Below are positions 1-12,420 of a DNA stretch of 64,000 nt, one piece after another. Location of the stretch: contig OZ029921.1 in the NCBI GenBank assembly GCA_964023275.1, positions 7,326,806 through 7,390,805 on the forward strand, given 5' to 3'. Made by a program: the position numbers and the translations under genes. Position 1 is the first letter of the stretch, and every line of letters starts with the position of its first letter. The stretch is from Norana najaformis (taxonomy: Eukaryota; Annelida; Clitellata; Crassiclitellata; Hormogastridae). Under the pieces are notes generated by a model. It was not told the DNA's origin and did not search any database. It was given only the letters and a program-made list of their open reading frames with translations.

Positions 1-795
1 TTATCACTTGGACGCTAGCGCCTCCCACGTGATGATGAGTCAGCGGGTTTTTGGAAAACCCGCGATTGCGCAATAGCGGAGCTGAACTAGTCTACTATTT
101 TTGGCAGGAAATAGCCTATACAGGCGGATGCAATGCATTATTTGGGATAGCGCGAATATTTTGTAGCAATGGTCTCAGTTGAAAGTGTGAGTTACAATTA
201 GAGTTAACAGAATCGTGAGTTTCCAAACTGTGACAAATCACGTACTGTTGTGATTAGGCCCTAAATTATAATTACGAAATTCAAAGACTGTGTGTACTTT
301 CTAGCTACACAACTGGAAAGTAAACGGTTAGAAGCCCAACTTCGATGAGTCGTCAACAATAAATATAGTCGACAGCCGTAGAAAATGTTTAAACGATGGC
401 GACGACATCTGCAACCATAATATAGTTAATAAAATTCAGTAACGCCACACGTTTTATATATAGGAGCTATATTTAGTGTCTGCATGGATACAAACAAACA
501 AACAAAACACATATTCATATCCTCAGATTCAGCTGTACTGACCGTACGAGCGCTGTAAGTGCTTAATAAAAAAATTAAAAAATACATACACACATACATA
601 CAAGTTTATATGGACAGTCTGTCGGTCGATAGGTCGGAGGGACGGACGAACGAACTAACGAACAAACGGTAGTGGGCGATGCACGTAGACCGGTAGATGG
701 AAAGGAAGCTGGGCTTGGTAGTCTGTGTGGGTGAATCAAACGATCGATTTAGATGGAAGAGTGGACACACGTAGACTAGGCCTTTACAAAAGATT

Positions 796-801
<6 letters not shown>
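1..801. other. Non-coding; contains TGAGTCA hairpin repeat
   Basis: No gene seen. Near 30-85 there is a short repeat with TGAGTCA (36-42) next to the hairpin CGGGTTTTTGGAAAACCCG. A reversed, diverged copy of this stretch occurs near 6820-6860. Confidence -1.

Positions 802-862
<61 letters not shown>
802..862. repeat. (TA)n microsatellite
   Basis: About 30 uninterrupted TA dinucleotides. Confidence -1.
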
Positions 863-865
<3 letters not shown>

Positions 866-3800
866 AAATATAAATGAGGTTCATATAAGTTGTCTAACGT
901 AGGCCTCAGCAGCCTATATTAAGCCCATGATATGTATATTTAAGAATATAGTAGATTCGAAATGTCTGTTGATAACAGCGGAAGTGTGATGGCCGGAAAC
1001 AGACTGCTGTGAATCAAAGATCGTCGTTCGAGACAGAACGGCAGCTACCTTGATGTCATCGCACGCGCAGGAAACGCTTGGAGCCATCGCAGCGCCACCC
1101 ATGCACTCGCTCGAGCCTACGCCCTGATACCTCTATGTATTTGCACATATGATACCATGCAGTCTTTATAATATTGTAATAGTGTAACTTCTCAGCCACG
1201 TGTAAGTAGTTGATTTATGTATATGAATGTTTTTAAGGCGAGTTTACTTCCGAATGCATGACTAGATTGACTGAATTACATTACACAGAGGGAGAACGTT
1301 AGCCTTGGCGAACTTTAAGCATATTCTACCCAAAAAACGACTGACTGAAGTGTCCCACAAACTCCATCTGCTATCTGGTCTGTCCTTCATGTATGTCTAC
1401 CGCAAGACCGATGATTTGAGTCTGCCGGGCTTATACAGCTTTCTCAGCCTATTTCCAGCCTAGACTTACAGCTTAACTTTCTGGTGTCGATCTTAGAACT
1501 AGTCAGACCAACAACCAAGAATACTCTAGAACACAAGACAGTTAAATACAACCCCGGAAGACACAAAGTGTCTGATGGGCTGATGATCGGAGACAAGGCA
1601 GCTGTTGTCTTGCTCCATGGTGTCGCATTGGCATTTAGAATCGCTTCAAACGATCATGAAATCACTTTATCTTGGGCAAATCTAATGTGAATGAAAGTCT
1701 CCGGAAATTTTTAGCGCCGCACAAAAGCTGCGGCAGAAAGACGAGCTTATTCACCGGCTCTATATCATGCTGTGCTCGTCTGTCAGTCAGTCGCATGCTT
1801 TGACCTCGTGGCTTTTCTTCTTTTTTCGTGCTACAGAGTTTTGTTCCATCGTTGCTTTTCACTCGTATGCTTGTCCTTGATGTTTGAATTCCTGTAAAGC
1901 ACCCTTTTGGCATTGGCGCGATACGGCGCTATATAAACCGTCTTATTATTGCAATTATCAAATCAAATCTGCAAGAAAGCTATATGCAATAAAACGTTTC
2001 ATTTGAAAATAGCAGCAGCGAACTGCATAGCAGGTTACTTACCGCGAATTTCTCACCAACTTATGATGTTACTGCTATACATAATTGCTTTGCAGAAAGC
2101 TACTGTGAAGTTACAGTAGATTATTGTGAAAGTAATGGAAGGACGGACTCGGTATCTTAACATTTAAAAAATAATCTTTGGAGGACACAGTGACACTGGC
2201 CTCCTTTTCAAAATATAGCTATTGATTAAAAAAGCTATTATGCGTCTGAACAGCCCGATTGACTGAAGGTCGGGACGATTGAAGGATGAACTAAATTTGT
2301 CTGAAGGTCGGGACGACTGAAGGACGAACTAAATTTGTCTTAATGCTGTTAAAAGCATTCTTGTCAATTCCTGTGTTTGAGCTCTGATACGTTTGAATGA
2401 ACGCAAATTGTTTTCATGCCGAAATGAATTTGTTTACAAGACTCTTAACAGTTTTCGGCGACGAAATCAGTTCAACGTCTGCCGCCAGCATCGAGCATTA
2501 TTATTATTATTATAAACACTCATAAAGCTATTTTCTATTTGCGCAATATCGATAATTGCGTTTCACTTGATCGATTGTGCCGAGGACGAATTCCCGAACC
2601 TCTGTCGTCTGTCAACACCGATAAGTCGACGCATGTCCTCCCTTTCTTACGAACCCATCAACAGCCGCAGTTTCGGCTCGAGTGGGAGTAGGGAGGAAGG
2701 AGAAGGAACTGGAGGACCGCGCCTGGATGAATACACTGTCAAAAGAAGTGTGGGTAGAAGGCGAGTAGATACGTACAATGCAATTCAATTCAGTGCAATT
2801 CAATTCAATGCAGTACAATACAAGATGCAGCACAATACGTGGCAAGGTAGAGTATGATACGATGTGACAGAATACATACTGCATACAATGCATACAGTGT
2901 AACAACGCATTCTCGTGCGCTGCGTGGACATGGCCTGGCGCTTTGGCTCTGGCAACGTATACAACGAGAGCTCGTTCTTTAACTGTCTGGATGTGGACCA
3001 CAGTGTAATTGCCTTATTACTATCGGGAAACGAGTCTGCGTGATTTCACGACCGCAGAGATATCTGGACCTTCGGTACATGAGAGTTAAAGACTTTGGAG
3101 TCGACGGATAACAGTTTTAATGGCCTAGGGCGATCGTGGACCGCAACCTAAGATCAAGAATTTTCTTTCGCTCTGCCTTGGTGTCTGTCTGTCTGTGTCT
3201 CTTCGTCTTTCTGTTTTCGCCCTCATTTCCATCCCCATCTTTTCCTTTAATCGTCTCTTACTTTGCCTTTGTAATGTAAATTTAGTGCAATTGTAAATCT
3301 TCGAAAATTTTCTGGCCAACACAAGAGCCGCGTCATAGAGACCAGCTTATGTACCGGCGCTATATCAAATCAAGTCCACAAGAGACAGGTCGGTTGATCG
3401 GTTTCGGCGACAGGTCAGAATCTGGATGGTCAGGTTGGGAAGACAACATCTTGCTACGGTGGAAATCGTTGGTGACCAGAGGCGTACAGTAGCAATAGGT
3501 TGTGCAGGTTGTGCAAAGCACAAGGGCCCACGAGGCCAGGAACCACCTGGGCCCCAAGGGGCCAAGGCCAGGTTGCTCAATTACTTAAACCAAAATAGCC
3601 AAAGTTCAGTTTGCACAAGGGCCTCGGAAGGCTAGCTGTTGGTGATGGTCGCCATGGGATGGTGCAAGAGCAGAAGCAGGATAAGATAGCTTGAAATGGT
3701 CAGTTTTCAGTCTTGTGTGTAAGGCTGGAGTAGAAAGAACAAGCGGAGGAGTGCTCTCATTGACAAGCGAGAAAGGAGGCTGAGCGAACTGGCGGAGGTC

Positions 3801-4439
3801 TTTCGAGAGTTCGTTCGAAAGAGCTGGCGCCGAGCAGATTAAGGAGCGGTTGCAGCGTTTGAGAGAGGAGGAGACTGGACGCCGAGATAGAGAAAATTAT
3901 GAGGTATAACGAGTAGACCTGTGCGCTTAGATAGTGAATAGCTGGCGATTGTAAGAGGGTGGAGAAGTTTGAAGGCCAAGGTAGGTAAGAGATACATCTT
4001 ATCTTTCGTTCACTCATTCTCTCCTTCGCTCTATCTCTGTATTTCTTATCTGTTTCTGTTGCTCTTATCGATCCTAGCCTTCCGTTCCTTCCACATTCCG
4101 ATCACGTGATCCGACAGCCGACGCCGTTGATGATGACTTGTTTATTTTAAAGTTGCTGATCCGAAAGAGATTGGATAATTTGTTGACGCCTCGTCTTCTG
4201 CTGCGGCGTCGGTGAAAGGCGGCATCTGGCGGCGACCAGCGTCTAATCCGTTTTCATAGCTTGTACCGCACTAAACACAAATCCGTCGGTATCATATATC
4301 CTTAGTAGACCTTAATATCGCAGTGTAACAGTAAGGCGTTGTTTATTTGTAAGGGGGGGAAGGAGAACCCCCCTCCACAAGTTCTGACTCCGTTGACTTT
4401 AAGATGAATTTCCTACATTTCGCTTCTAGCATACTTGCA
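863..4439. other. Non-coding with repeat fragments
   Basis: No gene recognised. Pieces of dispersed repeats are visible near 1715-1775 and 3300-3720 (CCAGCTTAT..GGCGCT type). Two tandem 39-bp units with CTGAAGGTCGGGACGA lie at 2257-2338. Open frames here are short and match nothing I know. Confidence -1.
3300..3720. repeat. Dispersed element, copy related to 60860-61090
   Basis: Shares ACCAGCTTA, CAGGTCAGAATCTGG, GGTCAGG, and further on TCAGTTTTCAGT in the same order with 60880-61090. It belongs to the GGCGCT-box non-autonomous family found throughout the window. Confidence -1.
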
Positions 4440-4700
4440 AGCAGACATACATACATACCTGCATACATACATACGTATATAAATGGATACATACATATAT
4501 GAATGCAAACATATATGAATGCATGCATACATATATACACGCAGATATACATACATACATGCAGATATACATAGATGCATACATATATAAATGTATACAT
4601 CCATGAATGCATACATACATACCAATATTATGACCCTGCAGTATGCTGAATTCCATACATACGCATATATATGTGTGTATATATATGTGTGTGACCCACC
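4440..4700. repeat. (CATA)n-rich low-complexity tract
   Basis: Imperfect CATA/TACA repeats; the open frames over it (Met/Tyr/Cys/Val-rich) are repeat translations. Confidence -1.
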
Positions 4701-4775
4701 CACGCCTACGACTCCTCAATCAGTTGATGGACATATGGCGTGTTAACAAATGCATTACTTACTTACTTACTTTAT
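4700..4775 (+). repeat. Repeat 3' end with (ACTT)n tail
   Basis: GTGACCCACCCACGCCTAC through GTTAACAAATGCATT followed by ACTTACTTACTT. A diverged copy with the same tail lies at 58128-58212. Confidence -1.
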
Positions 4776-4789
4776 ATATATTCCGTTGT

Positions 4790-4946
4790 ATATATATATG
4801 TATATATGAATGAATTATTAAAACCTGATGTATATATATATGAATGAATTATTAAAACCTGATATATATAATTATATATGTATATATGAATGAATTATTA
4901 AAACCTGATGTATATATATATATATGAATTAATTATTAAAACCTGA
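4790..4946. repeat. Tandem AT-rich minisatellite, 4 copies
   Basis: Four copies of GAATGAATTATTAAAACCTG (one with GAATTAATT) separated by variable TA runs. Confidence -1.
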
Positions 4947-5734
4947 TGGCGTCGTACAGTGTGTGCTCTGGTTATTAGGCCAACTGTTGCGCAATCCAGG
5001 GAAAACGACTGCGCCACCTGTCGGCCTAATCGTGTACGACTCACTGTTCTTGCTGTCGTCAGACGCTTTTAGGGACCAGAAGGACGGGGGGTCTGATTCA
5101 TCGAAGACGGGTCCTTGGATGTCGCTTTCAATCGTCTGCGCTCCACTTAGCGCTCGGCTGTTGTCTCGGGTTTTCCATCCGTCTTCGCTTTTTCTATGCA
5201 TTTTAGATTCACTGTTCGATTTTTCTTTACTTAGCCAACGATTCTTAGCAGAAGTGGCCTCAGCGCAGTGTGGCTAGACTAACGATCGTCAACACAAGTT
5301 GTCTAGTAATACATGGGATGGTCGCGGTGCCGGTTCTTCGTGTAGAGTGGAATTTTGAAATGAATTTTGAAAGAATTTAGAATAGAATAGAACGAAACAG
5401 ACCTCTCTGTATCATTATATGATGCGGAAGAGTCAGGTAAGTAAGAAAGGTGAAGTAAGGTGAGGTAAGGTAATCTCTTATTTACCAAACTTTACATACA
5501 TTTTAAATCCTAGTTGCGCATAATTAATGTATCGACAGTGAACATTGGTCTTTAAAGGCGCTACATAAAAGTTCAGATGTATGCAAATATTTACAGTGGT
5601 GAAAAGAGGTTCGCTGTGGGACTGGAATAATCTTTCGTTTGCATGAAGATAGGATAAAGCAATTATGCAACTGCAGATGGAAAACCTTTCTTATACGATG
5701 TTCTGTTTTTCAACAAACCACTTGTCTTGAGTTA

Positions 5735-5812
5735 CATGTGGATTCGAACGCCTTACGCAGGGGTAAAAGGCTTGGCTTAACCCAGCTGCTGCGTGAAAGG
5801 CCACACTCAATG
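5735..5812 (-). repeat. tRNA-derived SINE remnant
   Basis: On the - strand it reads AGCAGCTGGGTTAAGCC (A-box-like) and, about 35 bp later, GTTCGAATCC (perfect B box). No complete cloverleaf was checked, so a tRNA pseudogene is the alternative. Confidence -1.
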
Positions 5813-6494
5813 TCTAACTGCAGACCACTTCAATGACGGTCATTCTAGGTTCGGACTCAGTTAGGATAGAGTATCATTGAATCACCAGAAAATCTGATAT
5901 ACTGCGAAAGGAGTAATGAAATCTATAGGCAAAAAGAGGACTCAGCAAACAACTATAATTAATAAACTATGCTTTATTTATTTACTTACATGTAAACATA
6001 CACACAAACAACATGCATGCATATATAAACTCATGCATATATACATAAATACACCTAAGTAACCGTCTTCCATTACCAGGCAATCGATCTTAACTGAGGC
6101 GTTCTGGACGCGTTAGAGGTTGTGCATTGACTGCTAATGTTCCCCAGTCGCAAGATATAAACATGGGCACTGCACACGGCAACGTGTATACGAAGATTGT
6201 GACCGTTTTCTTGAGTGGATGTGTTATTAAACTCCGAGGACCATTTGTGGGTGAGTTTAGGGGAGAAAGACCTGTGGACAGGAACACTGACTGCGAGAAT
6301 TCAATCCAGCGTGAACCAGTATGATCTAATGTCTCCCCTTGCTGCTACAAATCGCACCGTGCTTAAACCCTGCCAAAGTGTCTTTCGTTTATAGTGTACC
6401 AAGTAACGTTGAAAGAATTCGGTTATCATTCGACTGAGACTTCATACACAGTCACACTGCTTTAAAGCAGTCTATGGACTGAAATTCCGACGAT

Positions 6495-6565
6495 CTGTCG
6501 AAGTGTCAATCGAACGGGATTCGAACTGTCAATTTGCCTAGCGTTAACTCGAAAACAGGCACACA
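6495..6565 (-). repeat. tRNA-like B-box remnant
   Basis: - strand carries CAGTTCGAATCCCG, a canonical T-arm/B box, preceded by GAGTTAACGCTAGGC. Likely SINE head. Confidence -1.
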
Positions 6566-6814
6566 GTAGTTGATTTTCGTATTTGTAATCGATAAAAGGA
6601 ACAGTCGAATCACAACAGTACTTTAGAAGTAGAATATACAGTTCAAAACACTCGAATCTATCAAAGACATTTGTAACTCAGACTGTTTTTGAGCCCACGG
6701 CAGACATCCGCTTCCAAATCTTTTCGCGCTTTCTCAACAATGCACCCGTATTCGCTTTATATATGTTGTTTCCCGCCAAATTAAAAGACAGGCTTACACA
6801 TGCCTCCTACTACT

Positions 6815-7045
6815 GTGCAATCGTGGGTTTTACCCAAAACCCGCTGACTCATTACAACATAGATTTGACGTTCCCCGCGCAAGGGACCACGTGTCAAAAT
6901 GCGCGACGACAAGAATAAATTCTGACACTAGCCTGCTTGTACGCAGGGTGCCAGCCAATCACAAACAAGTTTTAAAACCCGATGACTCATTAGTATGATG
7001 TCACGGAAACTTCCAGTACAAACGCGCCTAAAATCACGCTCACAA
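6815..7045. repeat. Repeat with paired TGACTCA motifs
   Basis: TGACTCA occurs at 6845-6851 and 6983-6989. The second half (CAAACAAG..GATGACTCAT..ACAAACGCG) aligns with 25690-25780, and the first half with 30-85 reversed. Confidence -1.
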
Positions 7046-7529
7046 ACCTCGAACACCGAGCTCTCGATCACTTGGGCTGATCGTATGGTAAGGTGGGGCA
7101 GACGTGTACAGCCCTGGCAGCCACTAGACGTCGTTAAACACTGGGTACTTTAAATCAATCAACCATTGTGCCAACTTTATGTATACTATCGTTCCGTTTG
7201 GTCATATTAGGGTCTGAATTTATTTTTTAGCCACTACTTGCTAAAATGCAGTACCAGCAGACGGCCGTTTTATGTTGGTAGGTCAAAGAGATTAGGCGCT
7301 GATTCGAAGCAGGATTTACGCACAGAAGGACACTTTTGTCCAGCCAATCCTTTCTATTTGCCACTTTTCCGATTAAGCCGCACGATTCGCTATGCCGCTT
7401 TCAGGAATACAGAACTCCACAAACATACGGAAGAGGCGAAGTGAGAGCAAGCAGAAATATTTGTACGGAAGACCTAAATCAAAACGTAAATCATTCTGAG
7501 TAGGTCTTTAAAAAGCGCTGTGTAAACGC

Positions 7530-7985
7530 TCTGAGAGTAATCGTAATCATAATCATAAATTTGTATAGCGCCGCTTCAAAAAGAAACTTCTCAGAGGCGC
7601 TCCCACCTGACAACGCAAGACCACATTAAAAACGGATTTCAAGCGCTTAAGGGAAACAAGACAGAGAAAGCTCAAGGAGTTTGTGCTGTAGTTACTAGGC
7701 AACCTATTCCAGAAAGATGAACCAGACAAAGCAAAGCTTCGATGTTGAACTGTGAAACTTCGGGCCGGCAGGATCACCTCAGAGCAAAGGAAACTGCGTC
7801 CAGGTAAAGAAGAGACTGAGACACAGCTCGCTAAGATAAGATGGAGCATCGTCTGCAAGACAATTACATGTGCCCATTAAGATCTTAAACTCAGTTTTTT
7901 TGTATAGGTAGCCAGTGCAATTCCTACCGCGTGAAGCTGGATATATGGCCAAACCGAGATATACCACCAATCAACCGATCCACCG
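7530..7985 (-). mobile_element. LINE 3' end (ORF2 C-terminus plus tail)
   Basis: The - strand reads DDAPSYLSELC, VSVSSLPGRSF and SFALSGSSFWNRLPS, the end-of-ORF2 pattern (APSYLSDL.. RAFSVAGPxxWNSLP) common to CR1/L2-type LINEs. The coding part needs a frame change. It ends in GCGGCGCTATACAAATTT and an ATGATTATGATTACG tail. 5'-truncated and dead. Confidence -1.
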
Positions 7986-10472
7986 CGTTTAATAGAGAAT
8001 CGTAATCGTAATCTCGAGATATCTACAGTTGATTAATGCCGGAAACAGTTAGACCAGCATCTATAACATTTCCATAATCAACCTTGATCTGCTGTCGGTG
8101 GTAGTACAATCACGCTCGACAAATGCTCTTCATGTGTCAATGAATCTACGGAAATGATAATGGTGACCAATTGTGCGTAAGACCAAGATAAATCTTGATA
8201 TTGAAAAGTCGCTGGAATCTCCTTTCCCACGTCATCCTCCACTAACTTCGTCCTCTGTGTACCTTCTCCATTAGCTACTGTTCATCCATCCTCCAGCTCC
8301 TTTCCTGCACTTGCCATCTTCCAGACATACAACTATGAATGCTTATTTGCCTGTGCATAATTATGTCTATGTATGAATGTAAGTACTATGCATGCATGTA
8401 AAGATTGTAAGTAAGTAAGTGTGCCAGCACGTGTGTATGTATATAGGTATGTCGTATGTGTATTTACATGTAAGTAAATAAATAAAGCATAATTTATTAA
8501 TTAAGTCTTTTGGTGAATCCTCCACTCTGCTATTTCATCACTTCTTTCACAGTATTTCGGATCCAGGTGATTCAAAGTTACTCTATCCTGAGTCCGAAAC
8601 AAAAATAGCTAACGCATCCGTTCTTCTGCTCAAACTCCAAGGAATACCATTGCAAATGGAGGCACTGGAAAGTTCTGAACACCTGGAAAGTCCTTATTAT
8701 GAAGCACTAAATACTCGAAACAGCTAATCGCAGTTATAACGGCCAATTTGAATAAGCCACTTTTCATATGTGCGCTAAAGTAGCACATCCCGATCCTCAA
8801 ATTTATCGTCGACAACGGAAACGGAAGAGGCCTGGAATCGGCGCATGCGCAGAAAGTCGATTTCCCCAGCGTGGCATTTTCGAGAAGTGGATCCAATTTT
8901 GGTAGCGACCACACTTTTCTCAAAGAGGATATTCGTTGACATCATGACAGTAGTTATTGCAGAATATTCTCTAGCACAGCGCACTCGTCTGATTATACAT
9001 AAATAGAAAAAAACACATCGGAATGCAGAAGATGTTCCTCAATTATGAATCGTCTGCATACTGGAATATGATGTAGTGCGCTGTGTAGTACCAGTTATAT
9101 GTGTAAATCTGTATATCCAAAGTGTATATCCAAAGACAGCATTTAGATATATGTATAACCATGTATAATGTGTGTATATATTGTTTCTATGCATTATAAA
9201 TATTGTGATCTGTTTTCTAATTTAGCTCCTATTACGGTTGAAAAATTAGGCATTGTACAGAGGGGTATAATCGTGTCGGTCTCGCTATATCTGCATATCT
9301 ATCTGTCTCTCTGTCTGGCGGTCTGTCTGTCTGTGTTGTCTGTCTCTTTCTCTCTTAGGACATGTATATACGTGAAATACGATTCGCTTTTCATTAAGGA
9401 GCTTAGTAATTAGTTTTCTTTGGAAAGATTGAAGAACGTTTCCCTCAACAGAGACGACGGAAACAACAATCTTGTCTGCGTAAACAAGCTAGCGGTGTTT
9501 ACAGTTTTTACAAATTATAGTCGACCAAATAGATGTATGTATGTATGAAACGTCTTATATATATAAATATGAGGTCGTTATTACTGGATTTCTGGTATAG
9601 GTATTGTAACAGCACGGAATTATAAAAGACCATTTTATCGCGCCTCGTAAGAGCCTCGAAAGATAATATCGAAGATAGTTATTACAACAGACTTGCAAAA
9701 ATTTACTAAATATGCTAAAGAACTCGGACGAATACAGTTAACTGGCCGTACTCAGTGTAACATGGACCTGTTGATGTAGTATTTTATAAAGCATTTACTC
9801 AATTAATTACAATTAAGAAAATGAAAAATGTTGAGGAATATAGCCATGGGTGTCGTATGCAACCTAAACATTGTGCAAGGGAAATGTTCCCCATCACATA
9901 GGGTCGCGACGCCTCTGATCGTGTATAGCTCAGTGCGGGGGCCCCTTTTATATAGCGCGACTTTTAGGACTGGCGAGACTGTCGAGTGCTTAGCTTCTTC
10001 ACTCCAGAAAGGTCGAGTGTTCGATTTTCTGCCTGGACTGCAGGTCGTAAACGAATTTCAATGCTTTTGCTGCTCTAGCGTCCTCTAGTCAATTTAGCGG
10101 AAAATGAGTGCATCGGGTTTAAGCTTTAATGAGGGATCAGACGGCAAGGGAAAGGACGTCAACCCATCTGCTGAGATCAGCTCTCGCTACTCGTTATATT
10201 AATGCGTAGATGCATGTACAGATGCATACAGTTTATAATTATATATATATATATTCGTATATACATCATGTAACGTATATGCTTTATGTATATTATAACT
10301 ATATGCACTTGGGATAAACATGACAAGGATATGCTGTAAGAAGATATCATGTACACGAAGCATTAATTTTCGTCTTCGTTTCATGTCTCATAGGATTTCT
10401 TCGTCTTAGAGGAGACGATTTTGTCGCTTATACATGTACGTGTTTTAACAGAGAATCGCATCAGATCCTGAT
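7986..10472. other. Non-coding, no recognisable gene
   Basis: Only a short (AAGT)n run near 8408, TA/TGTA tracts and one tRNA-like remnant (9965-10035) stand out. Confidence -1.
9965..10035 (+). repeat. tRNA-like SINE remnant
   Basis: GAGTGCTTAGCTTCTTCACTC followed by AGTGTTCGATTTTC gives anticodon-arm-like and T-arm-like segments with B-box GTTCGATT. Decayed. Confidence -1.
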
Positions 10473-10514
10473 ATGGCACGACGCTTTGTTCTCTCTTGTC
10501 TCTCGCTTACCTCT

Positions 10515-10696
10515 GTATGTGTCTTTGTATGTGTATGTGTGTGTGTGGGTGTGGTGTGTGGGTGGGTGGGTGGGTGTGGGTGTGTTTCTGACCTTGGTTG
10601 TCCATCTCTGCCTTTCTCATTCTCCGTTTGTTTCTGTTTCTATTTACTTCTCTTAAATTGTACCGTGTTTTAGTGTATCTCTCGGTGTCCCACTCA

Positions 10697-10741
<45 letters not shown>
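10515..10741. repeat. GT-rich then (CT)n microsatellites
   Basis: Imperfect TGTG/GGTG to 10590 and an uninterrupted CT run at about 10699-10740. Confidence -1.
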
Positions 10742-10744
<3 letters not shown>

Positions 10745-11903
10745 GTATCACTGTCTTTCTGAATTTCTGTCTCTCTATACCTGCTGTATCAAAACTATAT
10801 CTACATGCGTATCTCCCCGTCTGTCCGTCTCTCATACGGTTTCTTTGCCTATCTCTGTCCTTCTGTCTTCATCTCTCTCACTTCTCACTCACTTTCTATG
10901 CCTTACTTCCATTATACGTATGAAGAGTCCTTCCGTTTTTCTTTGCTTCTAACTTAGTTGTTAACACTCTTGCTGTCCTGTTATATATTCCTTGATAGCT
11001 TCTGCTCAAAACTTGGTATTTCCTTCTCATTTGCATGACTGCATACGTTCCTTCTATAGTCACATACTTGATTCTTAATTTCTCAAGTCTTGCAGCATTC
11101 CCAAAGTCTAATCCTGTGATGTTTCCTTCTTTAACTTTTGAAAATTCTTCAATGCTTGGTTCTTTGCCCTATTCTTTGTTTGAACCTTTTGCGTTACACA
11201 AGGCTTCCTCTTACCAGTTCTTTTTTGCTTTTCAATAATCTCCCTCATGACCTCTGTGAACTTTCGGCAGGAGTCGTTCACTCCCATGCCCTTAATCCAC
11301 CCACCAAGTCCTTTTCCCTCGGCCTTTTCTTTACTAATTTCTATCTGCTTTAAAGACGTTGAATCTTTTCTCATAAGCATTGTCTTCTTGGATCTTCTTC
11401 GTTATAATTAATTTCCTTCCGACAATACCTGACGATCACTAGTATTAAATGCTCTCCCACGCTTACATTCTCAACCATATTTTCTTCAGATGTTATCAAC
11501 AAGTTCAAGACGTTGTCCCTCTGGTATGTTGCTTGATATTGCTGCTGCATGAAGCTGGCAATAATAATATGTAAGAAAATCCTATTTTTTTCTTTTTCCC
11601 CGTCCACTTTCTTCAGTCAATATGGTAGTTGAAGTCTTCCATAATAACCTGGGGATATTATGTCGTTGAAGTCTTCTTTTTTCTATCCACCCTATATATT
11701 CGTATCCGTGGTTCACGACTTTAATCAGAAATGTTTCCGAGATCATGTATCATTTCCAATTACCTTGCTTAACATTAATCTCAATCTACGTCAGAAAATA
11801 GCATCGTCAAAATGTTCATAAAAATGCAGAAAAAGTGACTTGTTTAATTTGAACGAAATCGTTAGCCTACACTCAATGTGGCTATATCAAAAATACATAT
11901 TAA

Positions 11904-11939
<36 letters not shown>

Positions 11940-12108
11940 ATGCCAGAATAATTGTGTATAACTATACCAGACAAGTAGGCCTATTTTAATTTCTGGTCAT
12001 ATTAATTTCAACGATCGCAAGTTCCATATATTGAGCAGTTAAACGTATATGAAAAGCACTGCGTTCGGTATTCGAATCCCGGTGCATATGTCATGGACAA
12101 GAAAAGAT
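10742..12108. other. Non-coding; (TG)n at 11907-11938
   Basis: Pyrimidine-rich sequence, one TG run, no gene. A tRNA-like B-box (GGTATTCGAATCCCGG) sits at 12065-12095, probably a SINE fragment. Confidence -1.
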
Positions 12109-12420
12109 GAGACAGACAGACAGACAGACAGAGAGGCAGGCAGGCAGACAGACAGACAGACAAGCGCAGACAGACAGATAAGCGCACACATGTAGACACA
12201 AGGACACACGGATAGACAAACGGAAAAAGACACACACGTGCAGATACACAGAAAGAGAAGCAGACATACAGATAATCTGACAGACAGACGTGCACACCCA
12301 GACAGACATGCAAACAAATTGAAACACAGACAGAAAAAGACAAACTTGCAGCCAAACATACACAAACAGACATGCAGACATGCAGGCACACAAATAGACA
12401 GACAGACAGACAGACATGAT
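12109..12420. repeat. (GACA)n-rich tract
   Basis: Imperfect CAGA tetranucleotides; long Cys/Ser/Val frames on the other strand are repeat translations. Confidence -1.

Larger units (their letters stand above)
4947..7529. other. Non-coding; two tRNA-like SINE remnants
   Basis: No gene recognised. Apart from the two tRNA-like pieces (5735-5812, 6495-6565) and the TGACTCA-bearing repeats at 6815-7045, nothing is identifiable. Confidence -1.
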